Made by a program: the position numbers and the translations under genes. A DNA stretch of 64,000 bases from Holothuria scabra (Eukaryota > Echinodermata > Holothuroidea > Aspidochirotida > Holothuriidae): positions 10,624,206 to 10,688,205 of the forward strand of contig CM074190.1 of NCBI GenBank assembly GCA_037179385.1. The letters run 5' to 3'. The notes under the pieces were generated by a model. That model made no database searches. It had not been told where the DNA came from and saw nothing but the letters and a program-made list of their open reading frames with translations. Below, in pieces: positions 47,606-57,019 of this stretch (positions are counted from its first letter, which is position 1; each line of letters starts with the position of its first letter).

Positions 47606-48007
47606 CACTCTTAAATCAAAAGAGTGAACTTAGTCACTCTTTGATCGAGTGAAAAGTATAAATTCGCTCCATAAGAGTGATAATTCACTCCAAGAGGAGT
47701 GAAGTTCCCTCCAAAAAGAGGGAAGTTCACTCCAAAAAGAGTGAAATTCTCTTTAAACGAGTGAAGTTTCCCTCTTGATGGAGTGCCCACAGTGATCGCT
47801 CTTAAAAAAATAGCGATCATTGCAGGCACTCGTGGAAGAGTGAATTTTCCCTCTTCCTCTAGTGAATTTCACTCTTTTTGGAGCGAACTTCACTCTTTTT
47901 GGAGGGAACTTCACTCCTCTTAGAGTGAATTATCACTCTAATGGAGTGAATTTACACTTTTCACTCGTTCAAAGAGTGACTAAGTTCACTCTTTTGATTT
48001 TAGAGTG
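47606..48007. mobile_element. 402-bp foldback element built from 21-bp units
   Basis: The ends CACTCTTAAATCAAAAGAGT and CTCTTTTGATTTTAGAGTG are inverted, and the arms pair over nearly the full length. TA flanks both sides (47604-47605 and 48008-48009). Arm units are 21 bp, e.g. AAAAAGAGGGAAGTTCACTC+C. Copy 2 of host element A has the empty site: its sequence runs straight from ATTAATCACCGTA to AGGTGTACATTTTTGG. That confirms insertion with little or no other change. Confidence 0.92.
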
Positions 48008-48764
48008 TAGGTGTACATTTTTGGCATATGGAAATCAAGATAAGTTCACGAAGAAACATTAATTGACGTAATTTACATCACAAAAGGTCTGCTTGGCTCT
48101 CTAGATACCGAATTCATAATAAATAAAAGTAACTTAAACCTAGACGATTTATATGCAATTTTCTGGCTTTTGAGACCACGAATGTACAGAAATAAGCATT
48201 TTCATGAGATTATCGCGCAATGTCAGAAATAGCCATTTATCATGAGAGTGGTCACTTGAAGAAAAGCAAAATAAAAACTTCTCATTAAAACTCTTAAACT
48301 ATTACCACTATGAAAACAGTTTTATTTTACTTTATTTTAGCCTGAATGTTCTCTTCAAATGATTTTGGAAAATGTTGTATGGAAGCTATTTTGGTATCTG
48401 TATAAACTCTTTTCATTGTCTATGTTGACAATTATCCCCGACAACAAGAGGGCTATTTGCGCTACAATTATTGTTGCATCATCTTTAATTGGCCGGGAGG
48501 GTGAATTTAATGTCAGTCTGTGTATTTTGTAAGCTTATAATCACGCTTGGTGTGGAAGCAATTAACTTAGCACAGGGACAACATTCATTAGTGTGTATAA
48601 AGCATGAAGATACGTTTCGGCAAAACCTATCCCTATATTACAGAAGATGACCCTTTTCAACAGAATAAAGTGCAGATAGTACAGTTACTGGTGGCTGTAT
48701 GAGTCCTTTGTTATCTGGGCCTTAAAACAACGCTAATAAATTATGTCTTCTGCTAAAAAAGGTA

Positions 48765-50917
48765 CAAGAGTGGCGCCAGGATTTGCCCGACAGGGGGCCA
48801 GCATTTCGAGTCCCCGAAAAGGCGATGAGCAAGTTCCAGTAGGACGTGACTTTGTAGAATCTGAGGCGCGCGTAGCGCGCCGAAATTTTTGGCTTTTATT
48901 TTCAACAAATATTTAAAAATCTGGAGTTTGATTAAAAGAGAAAGATTTTTAAAAAATTGGCTTTTGTAAGGACCATTAAAAAGTTGGGGTGTTTATTGAA
49001 GGATCTGTCTTTCATAAAAATTAAAAACGTTACATAGGCGACAGCTGGAACTCTTTTGCGGTTACGCATTTCATCATACAAGACCTAGCTAGGTGCTAAG
49101 GCTTTCGGAAGAAAATGGAAATGTGGCCGAAAAATTTTTCCCTTTCTTGAACGAAGATTTGAAAATTAACAGCTTATCATATTGGAGAAATTTTAGAATT
49201 TTATGGAAAAATTTGATTTTGGGGGAAGGTTTCAATGAAACTTTTTGGTTTTTTCTTCAATGATATGCCTATCAAGAGCAATTGTCGGAGTGATAAAGAG
49301 CGTTAAATTGGGTGTTTTATTGTACGGAGAATCCATCGAAAATGAAAAAGTCTATCATTTTTGACAAATATAAGAGAATCTGAAGTTTATTTTGGTGGAA
49401 CTGTAATTTTATGACAGATTTGGGGGGTTTATGGAAGAATATGACCCTCTTATGAGAAAAATCAACACGGGGGGATGATTTGTAGTTTTGTTGGGGTTTC
49501 TGAATTACATCATGGAGGCATGAAGGCATGGCGACACCATGGAGGCAGAATAGTCTATTTTTTCTGACAAATGTAGTCCTGCCCGAAAAACTAATTAGAC
49601 GTGCACAGAAATTTTTGAAAAACTGAAACCCCCACACAGCCGGAACTGGCTTTTACCAGGCTCGTAACCAGAAACAAAGCAGTCTTTATTTCAGCTTTTT
49701 CCGCTTTAAAATTTTCACTTCATATTTCCCTCAAACGAAGAATAATTTGCAAACATGCATTGTTCTGCTGAGTAATCTGTTCGACCAAAACACTATCAAA
49801 GCGGAGCGCCACCATAACTTGGCGCGGAGAGTAGAGAAAAATTTTAAAAAATCTTACCCTCAGACAGCCGGAAATGGCATTTTCCAGACTCGTAACTAGA
49901 AATGAAGAAGTCGTTATTTATAATAGTTTCACTTCAATAGAAAAAACCCAACTTGCTAAGTGATCAGAAAATAACCAGATATACCGCTACAATTAAATGA
50001 AATGGTCTTGTCTTTTTCTCGGGGGAAAACTATGTAACCGAATTAAAAACATACCATTTTTTACCCTTTTGAGACTCCTCGTTGTATTCAATTGCGAGGT
50101 CCACTAAATTTATGTTATTTTCTATGTGACTATCCGAACTCCCGACAATAAATGATCTTACTTTCCGCCGACGTCTTTGAAAAAATGTCACGTAACAACA
50201 AGGTGACTTCAAATGAATTTTCAGTCATACTAATCAGAGGACATTCTCACACTTCGGTTCATCATTATATATAACTAAAAACGGCCTGGCCGATTGTCAT
50301 TGCCGTTGTTCGATTCGGCTGTCGAGGCAGGACAGATGGCAAACCATTTGGGCACTGCATGCACCTGGACAACTTCTCGTCCGTTTTGTAAGGAAAACTA
50401 GTAAAGCAAAACCAAGAAGATCGTCCTGGGACTAGCGTTTATCATCTTTTATCGTGGGCCTATAGATGATGGCTCCCCGACGAAACTGGATCTTCTCAAC
50501 GAAAGGGGAAGGGCAGCCTCCCCCGACAGGGACATGGCCCCTGGTTACCCTGGTGCCATCCTTGATTACGTCTGCACGTGAAATTTCCAGGTCCCTAACA
50601 CAAGTCTTGGTTATGGGGGACCTTGTGCTCACGGTTTAGACGGGTCAAGGTACATGTAATGAGTTTTTACAAAGCTATGAACTATGAGCTATGAGAAGTA
50701 ATTGAAAATCGATTCCTATATGTATCAAAATAGTGTTATAAAAGGAAAAATATGTTCAAGGTCACCCACCCAGTAATTTCAGTCTTGCGGATTTTTTTTT
50801 ATAATTTTTTTTATTTTTTAGGCCTCCCCGACGAAACCACCGACCCTCTAAGACGGGGGGCCAGTGTTCCCCGAAGGGGGGGGCATGCCCCCCGGTCCCC
50901 CGCTGGCGTCACCCCTG
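48765..50917. mobile_element. 2.1-kb insertion with CARGRGTGRCGCCAG ends
   Basis: The left end CAAGAGTGGCGCCAG and the reversed right end CAGGGGTGACGCCAG match at 12 of 15. Copy 2 of element A lacks the whole segment (GGTGCAAGAG runs directly into TTAAGTACGTTAAAAACC), so this is an insertion or a copy-1-specific segment. The duplicated bases appear to be GAGT; CAAGAG is present in the empty site, so the exact left edge is uncertain. It contains two degraded GCGGAG units (about 49600 and 49798) and a partial duplication of its right end near 50460-50580. Confidence 0.7.
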
Positions 50918-51016
50918 GAGTCAAGTATGTTAAAAACCTAAAAAGGGCGCCGACGGACGATTTTTGTCCGTCAGGGGGGCGACCGGCTCCTTGACCATAT
51001 GGCAGCTCCGCCACTG

Positions 51017-51389
51017 GTTGGAAGGGTACAAAAGGTAGTTATGCGAGTCGGTTGGCTTAAAGTGTAGGTTAGAGTTAATTGTACGGTTGTTAATGGACAG
51101 TTTAAGGTCGAGAAAAACAACAGATGAGTCCGAGATACAATGGGTAAATTTCAAAAAGGGACAAAAGGAATTAACAAAGTCGATAAAAACTTCTAAATCA
51201 TCGACGGGATCCAGTGGCAACTCCTACAATATCATCAAATTCCCTTTTGTAAAGTATAGGTCGGGACCCGGTATACTGAGAAAAAAAGTTGTTCTTCAAA
51301 GTGACCCATGGTCAAACAGGCAACAGAAGGACCCATTTTGGTTCCCATGGCCACTCCTTTAACTTGACGGAAAAAACGCCCACTTAGGT
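51017..51389 (-). pseudogene. PLE-1 fragment b: RT catalytic region
   Basis: The minus strand shows FFRQVKGVAMGTKMGPSVA, then LYKREFDDIVGVATGS in a shifted frame, then PLDPVDDLEVFIDFVNSFCP and LHFKPTDSHNYLLYPSN. The G-x-AMGTKMGPS block and the (Y/F)xDD block are motifs of Penelope-like reverse transcriptases; the usual YIDD reads EFDD here. At least two frameshifts are present. It joins fragment a on one side and fragment c on the other once insertions are removed. Confidence 0.85.
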
Positions 51390-51765
51390 GGTGGGCCGAA
51401 GCCCAAAATTCGCTTGTTTCGTGATCCCTCTAAGGGAAGTACTTATCTAAAGGCTGTAAAAACGTAAAAAAATGCAATTAACATAAATCCACATGTTCCC
51501 ACGTGCGAAAGTTGCACATTTTTAAGATATTAAGTGAAATATCCGTCTAAAAATTCCGATAAAAACGTTCAGGATCGTACGAAAAGATTGCTCAAGATTT
51601 CAGGAGAACAGCCAATGACAGATCGAATAGCGCCTCACATGACCACGTTCAACACGAACGAAATGTAAACATGATGATTTTACCGCTGTGCACCCGCATT
51701 CACAGACGTTCGACTCGTAACATGTCCTATTAGTTGTACATACACTAGCGTATATATGTTATGTA

Positions 51766-52011
51766 GTGTATAGGATACACGCCTTTAATGACTGTACAGT
51801 GCACCGATTCGCCATGGATCACATCAGGCCACAATGTTGTATGCATGTTACCGCCTCTAAAGGGGTTATCATACCTTTTTCCGATACAAGCTGGGAGAGG
51901 TATAAACATTGCCTGGCTTCATGGAAAAATTTGGAGTGTTTTGAAGGTGAGGTGGCCAAAAAGATGCTACAGCAATTGAAACTTACTAACTCAGACATTT
52001 CACCACTGTAA
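51766..52011 (+). CDS. Unrecognised 81-codon ORF in the TIR element (doubtful)
   Basis: The frame includes CCMHVTASKGVIIPFSDTSW, with amino-acid use that looks more protein-like than its surroundings. A GAAGGTGAGG donor-like sequence lies inside it near 51944. I recognise no domain. It could be a leader exon of a decayed transposase or of an unrelated transcript, or chance. Confidence 0.2.
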   Translation: MYRIHAFNDCTVHRFAMDHIRPQCCMHVTASKGVIIPFSDTSWERYKHCLASWKNLECFEGEVAKKMLQQLKLTNSDISPL

Positions 52012-53229
52012 AAGATTACAGAAGTGTATTCCTATTGCATTTATATAATGCTACGACCTGAGGTAATTCTATCAGTGTGAACTAGTGCAAGATGCAGCAA
52101 CCAATTTTAAATTGATGTTTTTATTTTTTCTGTATCTTGCTTGCTGTATATCAGTACACCTGGAAATCTGTCGAAAAAAAGTACCCTTGACATTTTTCGT
52201 GCAGAACTCACATGCCTCTCTCCCTGCATGTAAGGAATTTTTGTGAGTTCCTTGATCCTCCTGTGAGCATCCCCCATCTGCAATGAAGCCGCATTCTTCT
52301 ACAGGTTGTAGTGATATCTTTTTAAGTAATGTTCTGTCCCCAAACTTTAAACATGGAAGCATCCCTCAGCAACACTTATGGAGATGAAAATGGTTAGGAA
52401 ACATCCAACTGTGGTGCATGAAGATATTGAGGATGTCTGGTTGCAGATGTGTTCTTTCCCATGCTTTCTGTGAGAAACATCATTTGTGTGGATTTGAAAA
52501 TGTTGGATGATGCTGGATTGGTTGATTAGTGTTCACCAACGTTTTACTTTATGGTGGAATCCTATGAGGGTAACTCAGATATAATCAACCTGGTTTTGTG
52601 CAGATGATATAACATTTTAATAAAAATATGAAGCCTGACAAGAAAAAAAGGTCTTAAACCTGTAAGAAAGAGGTATGAAATACTATTTTGAATTTTGTGC
52701 TAGCAAACAACATGTGTTTTTGTGAACATACTCATCCTATTTGTTATGTTTTTTTTTTCCAAATTCAGTGGGCATTTACTTTTTGTTCTTATTTTGCCCA
52801 ATATGAATTAGGTCCTTACTTTGTATTGAAGCTGTCATGGGAGCCAATAGATGAGGGGGCAAGAAGAGCAGTGGTTGGATGTGTCCCACACACTTTTCAA
52901 AATGGAGTGGATTATCCCTCTCACTTGCAAAAAATCCTATCTGAAACAGTATGTATTGTATAGCTGATTCAATGTACAGTACTAAAAGTGGTGGAAAGAG
53001 CTGTTCATGGATTAAGATTGTGGGGAAATGGCTCTCTGATTACACTGCATATCATTAAACCTCCAAATTTGTCCAGTGTCATTTTATGGGAGTTCCAGAT
53101 CCCTTGTTTCCTATGGTTTGCTTTTCAAACTTAGTATAGTTTTGGTCAGCCCCCCCCCCCCTCTTCCATCCCTCTCCACTCTCATCTTACCACTTTTGAG
53201 AAGCTAGCAGATGATGCTTAGTGTGTGGA

Positions 53230-53970
53230 ACCTAGTGTGTATGAACTATTGTTACTGGGAAAATTGTCAGTAGCAGCCAACTTTTCTATTTTTGACACAG
53301 GCATTCTCTTTACTTTGATTGATTTCTCTTGAATAATTATTAACATGTTTTCAGTATTCTCTAAAGTGTTAATTATTTGGAATAATCTGAAGTTCTCATT
53401 TGTGTTGATCCTGTTATTTACATATGGTTGCTATGGGAACTTGTCATTGACAGCCAAATGGGGTGTTTTTGTAGATATGCTGGTCATTTGGGATCAGTTT
53501 TCGTGAATAGTTGTGAACCACTGTTGTCTTTTTCCTAAAAGAGTGTCTGTTGAAGTGTTCGTAGTGTTTTCTTCATCGGTTGAACTACCATTGCTATGGA
53601 AAATTTACCAAGTTAGTAACTGAACTGTTATGTGGGCCTCTTCTCTTTGGTTATATCTCCACATTAGTTATCACCATGTATTCCTTTTTCACTCAAGAGT
53701 CTGTTTACACGGTTTAAAGTTTATATTTGGTCTTTAAACTGTGCTTTAAGTACCGTTGCTAGGGAAATTTTCCCCTAGCAACCAAACTTTATTTTGTGAA
53801 CATAATCACCAGTTATGGTCAATTATCATAAAAAGTCATTACCATGAATTCCTTTTACTCCGAAGAGTCTGATTTTACAGTCAGAAGTTTTTGTTTTGTC
53901 TTCAATCTGTGCTGTAGCCGCCGTTGCTAGGGAAATCTTCCTTAGCAACCAAGTACGAGTTTTTCTTTAG
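53230..53970 (+). repeat. ~166-bp tandem array with GTTGCTAGG palindromes
   Basis: Five diverged units start near 53248, 53426, 53590, 53754 and 53922. The last two are most alike. Each unit carries a dyad, clearest as GTTGCTAGGGAAATTTTCCC+CTAGCAAC at about 53755. The rest of each unit has ATTCCTTTT and GAGTCTG blocks. It occupies the right end of the 2.7-kb TIR element. Confidence 0.7.
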
Positions 53971-54129
53971 AATACTCGTAAATGTGCAACTTTTGCAAGT
54001 GGGAACATGTGAATTATGTTTTAGGGCATCATTTTTAATGTATCTATGCAATTTTTAAGTACTTCCCTGGGGGGGGGGGGGACTACGGAAGTCAAGAAAT
54101 AAGCACCTTTTTGAGCTTCGGCCCACCGT

Positions 54130-54603
54130 CTAATTAAACTGAAAACAATTTTGCGTGAGAACAAGTTCCGTTAAACGTAGGAAGGTGTCAGTCGGTATTA
54201 AGGGATCACTCCGTTTGTCTAGGTAGTAACGGATAGCTGTTAAGGCAGCATTATGAGGAATGGACGTGTAGAGGCTGGACACATCCGTGGTGAATAAAAG
54301 ACGTTCTCCGCAATTTTCAGGAAACTCAAAGTCACGAATAAGTCTCAAGAAATGTGGCGTGTCTTGAACAAACGTCGGCAAAGCTGAAACTAAAGGGGAG
54401 AGCACGGGATCCACATACTCAGAAATAAGTACGGTGGGGCAGCTGTGTGAAGAGGCAATAGGTCTGCCAGGGTTGTTGGCTTTGTGGATTTTGGGAAGCA
54501 AGTAGAAGTTAGAAATCTGTGGGCAAGGATGAAGTAGAGAAGTAGCGTTTTGGGGTAGTTGTTTGTTGTCCATGAGTTGGATCAAAGTGTTTTTAACTAA
54601 CTT
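54130..54603 (-). pseudogene. PLE-1 fragment a: RT finger/palm N-terminal part
   Basis: An uninterrupted minus frame of about 158 codons contains ISNFYLLPKIHKANNPGRPI, SHSCPTVLISEYVDPVLSPL, LLFTTDVSSLYTSIPHNAAL and LTELVLTQNCFQFN. These are successive conserved blocks of the Penelope-like reverse transcriptase (PKIHK, GRPI, DVSSLYT, the palm aspartate in TTDVSS). The protein is cut at FN by the 2.7-kb TIR element. The open frame extends upstream to an ATG at 54615, but those codons come from an inverted PLE piece, so the original start is lost. Confidence 0.9.
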
Positions 54604-54735
54604 TTTATTCACCATGGATGTGTCCAGCCTCTACACGTCCATTCCTCATAATGCTGCCTTAACAGCGTTTTTTCCGTCACGTTAAAGGAGTGGCCATGGG
54701 AACCAAAATGGGTCCTTCCGTTCTACTACCTCTTT
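54604..54735 (+). pseudogene. Inverted PLE fragment with internal deletion
   Basis: The plus strand reads LFTMDVSSLYTSIPHNAALT and then, without the ~50 residues present in PLE-1, FFRHVKGVAMGTKMGPSVLL. It abuts PLE-1 fragment a head to head at about 54603 and runs into a TA array. It is a second, internally deleted PLE copy of the same family. Confidence 0.8.
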
Positions 54736-54742
54736 TCGAAAC

Positions 54743-54756
54743 ATATATATATATAA

Positions 54757-54845
<89 letters not shown>
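54743..54845. repeat. (TA)n array
   Basis: TA array with AAATA interruptions after the inverted PLE fragment. Confidence 0.95.
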
Positions 54846-54965
54846 GTCAATACGAAGTATAACGCTGTAATTCCAACGAAAAGGTGATACACAAAGAAGA
54901 ACACTACAAAAAAAACGTTTCGATTGTTTTCCAACACACGGTATATGTTTATTTATATTACTATG
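54846..54965 (-). repeat. PLE-end-like sequence between TA arrays
   Basis: The minus strand reads GTGTTGGAAAACAATCGAAA then CGTTTTTTTTGTAGTGTTC. The TCGAAACGT block is like that in the PLE end at 43009-43016. No full hammerhead fold can be drawn. Confidence 0.4.
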
Positions 54966-55189
<224 letters not shown>

Positions 55190-55278
55190 CTATTGCTGTT
55201 CCAAAAAATTAGGCGCCTGCTCAGGAGGTGAATTGCGAGTTGCTTCATCTGTTATTTGAACAAAAGCCAAACCAACTT

Positions 55279-55351
55279 GGCTTCATGGCTCAGTGGTTGG
55301 AGCGTCCGCACTAGAAAGCGGGAGGTCCCGAGTTCGAATCCCGGTGGAGTC
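55279..55351 (+). tRNA. tRNA-like SINE head, copy A
   Basis: 73 nt fold as a tRNA: acceptor GGCTTCA/TGGAGTC (7 pairs with two G-U), D-arm GCTC/GAGC, anticodon stem TCCGC/GCGGG with an 8-base loop ACTAGAAA, T-arm CCGAG-TTCGAAT-CCCGG (one mismatch). A-box TGGCTCAGTGG and B-box AGTTCGAATCC are present. The 8-base anticodon loop, the T-stem mismatch and the body shared by all three copies argue for a SINE head rather than a working tRNA. The loop contains AGA, as in serine tRNA. Confidence 0.5.
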
Positions 55352-55459
55352 AACATCGTTTTTTCACCTCAGCCAGATTTTCCAGCTTTACCAATTTGAT
55401 TTATGTATTCCACGCAGTTGCCGTCAGCGTTTATTTTCACTTCATCTCTGCTTTCACAG

Positions 55460-55629
55460 GTTTCTGTATCTCTTCGGAGATCCGCTGGCGAATGAACAAT
55501 TGTGTTCAGCTGGATGGCATCAACTTTGATCTTTGGTTTGGGCTTGCGTCAAACGAGAACTATTGCTGTTCCAAAAAATTAGGCGCCTGCTCAGGAGGTG
55601 AATTGCGAGTTGCTTCATCTGTTATTTGA
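55460..55629 (+). other. Exon-like Cys-containing ORF
   Basis: After a pyrimidine-rich acceptor-like TCATCTCTGCTTTCACAG (ending near 55459), a frame reads ...RMNNCVQLDGINFDLWFGL, then [19 protein letters not shown], to a stop at about 55629. I recognise no family. The last ~24 codons are duplicated at 55187-55259. It may be an orphan exon or chance. Confidence 0.2.
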
Positions 55630-55665
55630 ACAAACCAACAAACCAACAAACCAACAAACCAACTT

Positions 55666-55788
55666 GGCTTCATGGCTCAGTGGTTAGAGCGTCCGCACTA
55701 GAAAGCGGGAGGTCCCGAGTTCGAATCCCGGTGGAGTCAACATCGTTTTTTCACCTCAGCCAGATTTTCCAGCTTTACCAATTTGATT

Positions 55789-55872
<84 letters not shown>
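55666..55872 (+). mobile_element. Short tRNA-derived SINE with (TA)n tail, copy B
   Basis: A 73-nt tRNA-like head at 55666-55738 differs from copy A at one base (GGTTAGAGC). It is followed by a ~50-bp body, CATCGTTTTTTCACCTCAGC then CAGATTTTCCAGCTTTACCA, TTTGATTTA, and a TA array at 55788-55872. Copy C at 44183-44398 has the same parts. Confidence 0.7.
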
Positions 55873-55873
55873 A

Positions 55874-56423
55874 AGTACAAAAAGGTGATCAGCGATAATG
55901 TCTTTTTCAACCAACAAACTTAATTTATGTATAAATATATATATTTATTACATATGTATTCCCCGTCGGATACATATTTGATAGACATTCCTTTAAACTA
56001 CATAAGAGACACGAACATAATATAACAAGCATGGCGTCATTTCCATTTCTCTCGTTCAATCCCTAGTTTTTTTTTCTTTTTTGATTTTATGTTAATTAAG
56101 TTACAGCGGTGACGATCCATGAATGTATGGCAATGTTAAAAATACCCCTTTTTTTCCGCAGCGCCGAAAAATGGATATTTTGAATAATGAGAATTTTATG
56201 TTAAATTGTAAAATTCAGAGCGAATATTTGTTTGCGACTGTACGTTAATTTCGTTTGCATGTTATTCATAACGGAAAAGATTATTACATTGCACAATTTG
56301 ATATGTTGTTAAACGTTAGTTCGCATCGTAGTAAATTTTTATTGCCCATTCATGTCAATAAACGCCTTAGACAATTATAAGTGGGATGTATTCATTGACA
56401 TTCTTCTTGTGGGATACTGTCGG
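55874..56423. other. No gene recognised
   Basis: AT-rich DNA with no recognisable feature. Confidence 0.4.
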
Positions 56424-57011
56424 CAGTGGCATACGCAGTGTTTCTATGAAGGGGGTATGCCATATGTTGAGTCATCGTCGGCCAAGAATTTTCAAAGGGA
56501 AGGGGACAACCCCTCCCCATAAAAAAGTTTTGGTTCTAAAAAATTAAACTATTTTTGGCCTTTTAAAGAGCCTAGATTCTAAATGGTGCAAGATTTTGAC
56601 ACGAACAGTATTAAAAGCTGAATTGTGGCGGTTCATGTAGCCCTCGGAGCGGACGATGTCTTTTCGTTCAGTTCATCGCTATACGAAAAACCAACAGGGG
56701 CTTCGGGGGCGCAGTCACAGAGACGCTACGCAGGCTAAGGTTCGTAAGGATAAATTTTACATCTTTACATCTTCACATGCCATCTAATGCCATTAAGCCT
56801 ACCTTTCGAACTAAAATTTGTTTTTAAATTTGCATTTTTAGGGGCCAAAATAAAAGAACATCGATCGTCATTGGCAAACGGGGGCATTTCAATTCACATT
56901 TCATTCTTGGCCACAAAATGTCATTTTGCTATGAAGACTATCTCAGCGGAGCGTCACCATTAGTTGGTGCGGAGCGTGCAGAAAATTTCGAAAAATCAGA
57001 CACCTCAGATG
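56424..57011 (+). repeat. Left part of a GCGGAG-box hAT-type element
   Basis: It starts CAGTGGCATACGCAGTGTTT. A box lies at 56943-56975 (CAGCGGAGCGTCACCATTAG, TTGGTGCGGAGCG), followed by CAGAAAATTTCGAAAAATCA and a CCTCAGATGGCCGGAAA block. That block is broken exactly at GCCGGAAA by element B and resumes at 59571 (GCCGGAGATAGCATTTTTCA). The right terminus was not found. Confidence 0.6.
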
Positions 57012-57019
57012 GCCGGAAA

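Larger units (their letters stand above)
46924..51016. mobile_element. 4.1-kb hAT-type element A, copy 1 (inside PLE-1)
   Basis: The ends are CAGTGGCGGAGCTAGGG and GGCAGCTCCGCCACTG (TIR CAGTGGCGGAGCT). A perfect 8-bp duplication GTTGGAAG lies at 46916-46923 and 51017-51024. The interior has a GCGCCA/TGGCGT box near 47190, a 402-bp foldback (47606-48007) and a 2.1-kb insertion (48765-50917). Without these it would be about 1.6 kb, the size of copy 2 at 57440-59090, with which it shares sequence throughout in reverse orientation. No transposase is encoded. Confidence 0.92.
51390..54127. mobile_element. 2.7-kb TIR element interrupting PLE-1
   Basis: GGTGGGCCGAAGC at 51390-51402 is exactly inverted at 54115-54127. 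It separates the ...VLTQNCFQFN and FFRQVKGVAMG parts of the PLE-1 reverse transcriptase. No clear target duplication could be matched (left flank CACTTAGGT, right flank GTCTAATT), so the superfamily is open. It contains a ~166-bp tandem array near its right end, a G-run and an unrecognised 82-codon ORF. Confidence 0.65.

Noticed and set aside
51390..54127. P-type or piggyBac-type assignment of the 2.7-kb TIR element
   Set aside because: Neither an 8-bp duplication nor a TTAA duplication can be matched at its flanks.
54846..54965. Hammerhead ribozyme on the minus strand
   Set aside because: GAAAC is present, but no CUGANGA core or stem II can be drawn.
55279..55351. Functional serine tRNA gene (AGA anticodon)
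   Set aside because: The anticodon loop has 8 bases, the T-stem has a mismatch, and the downstream body is shared with diverged copies, so it is treated as a SINE head.
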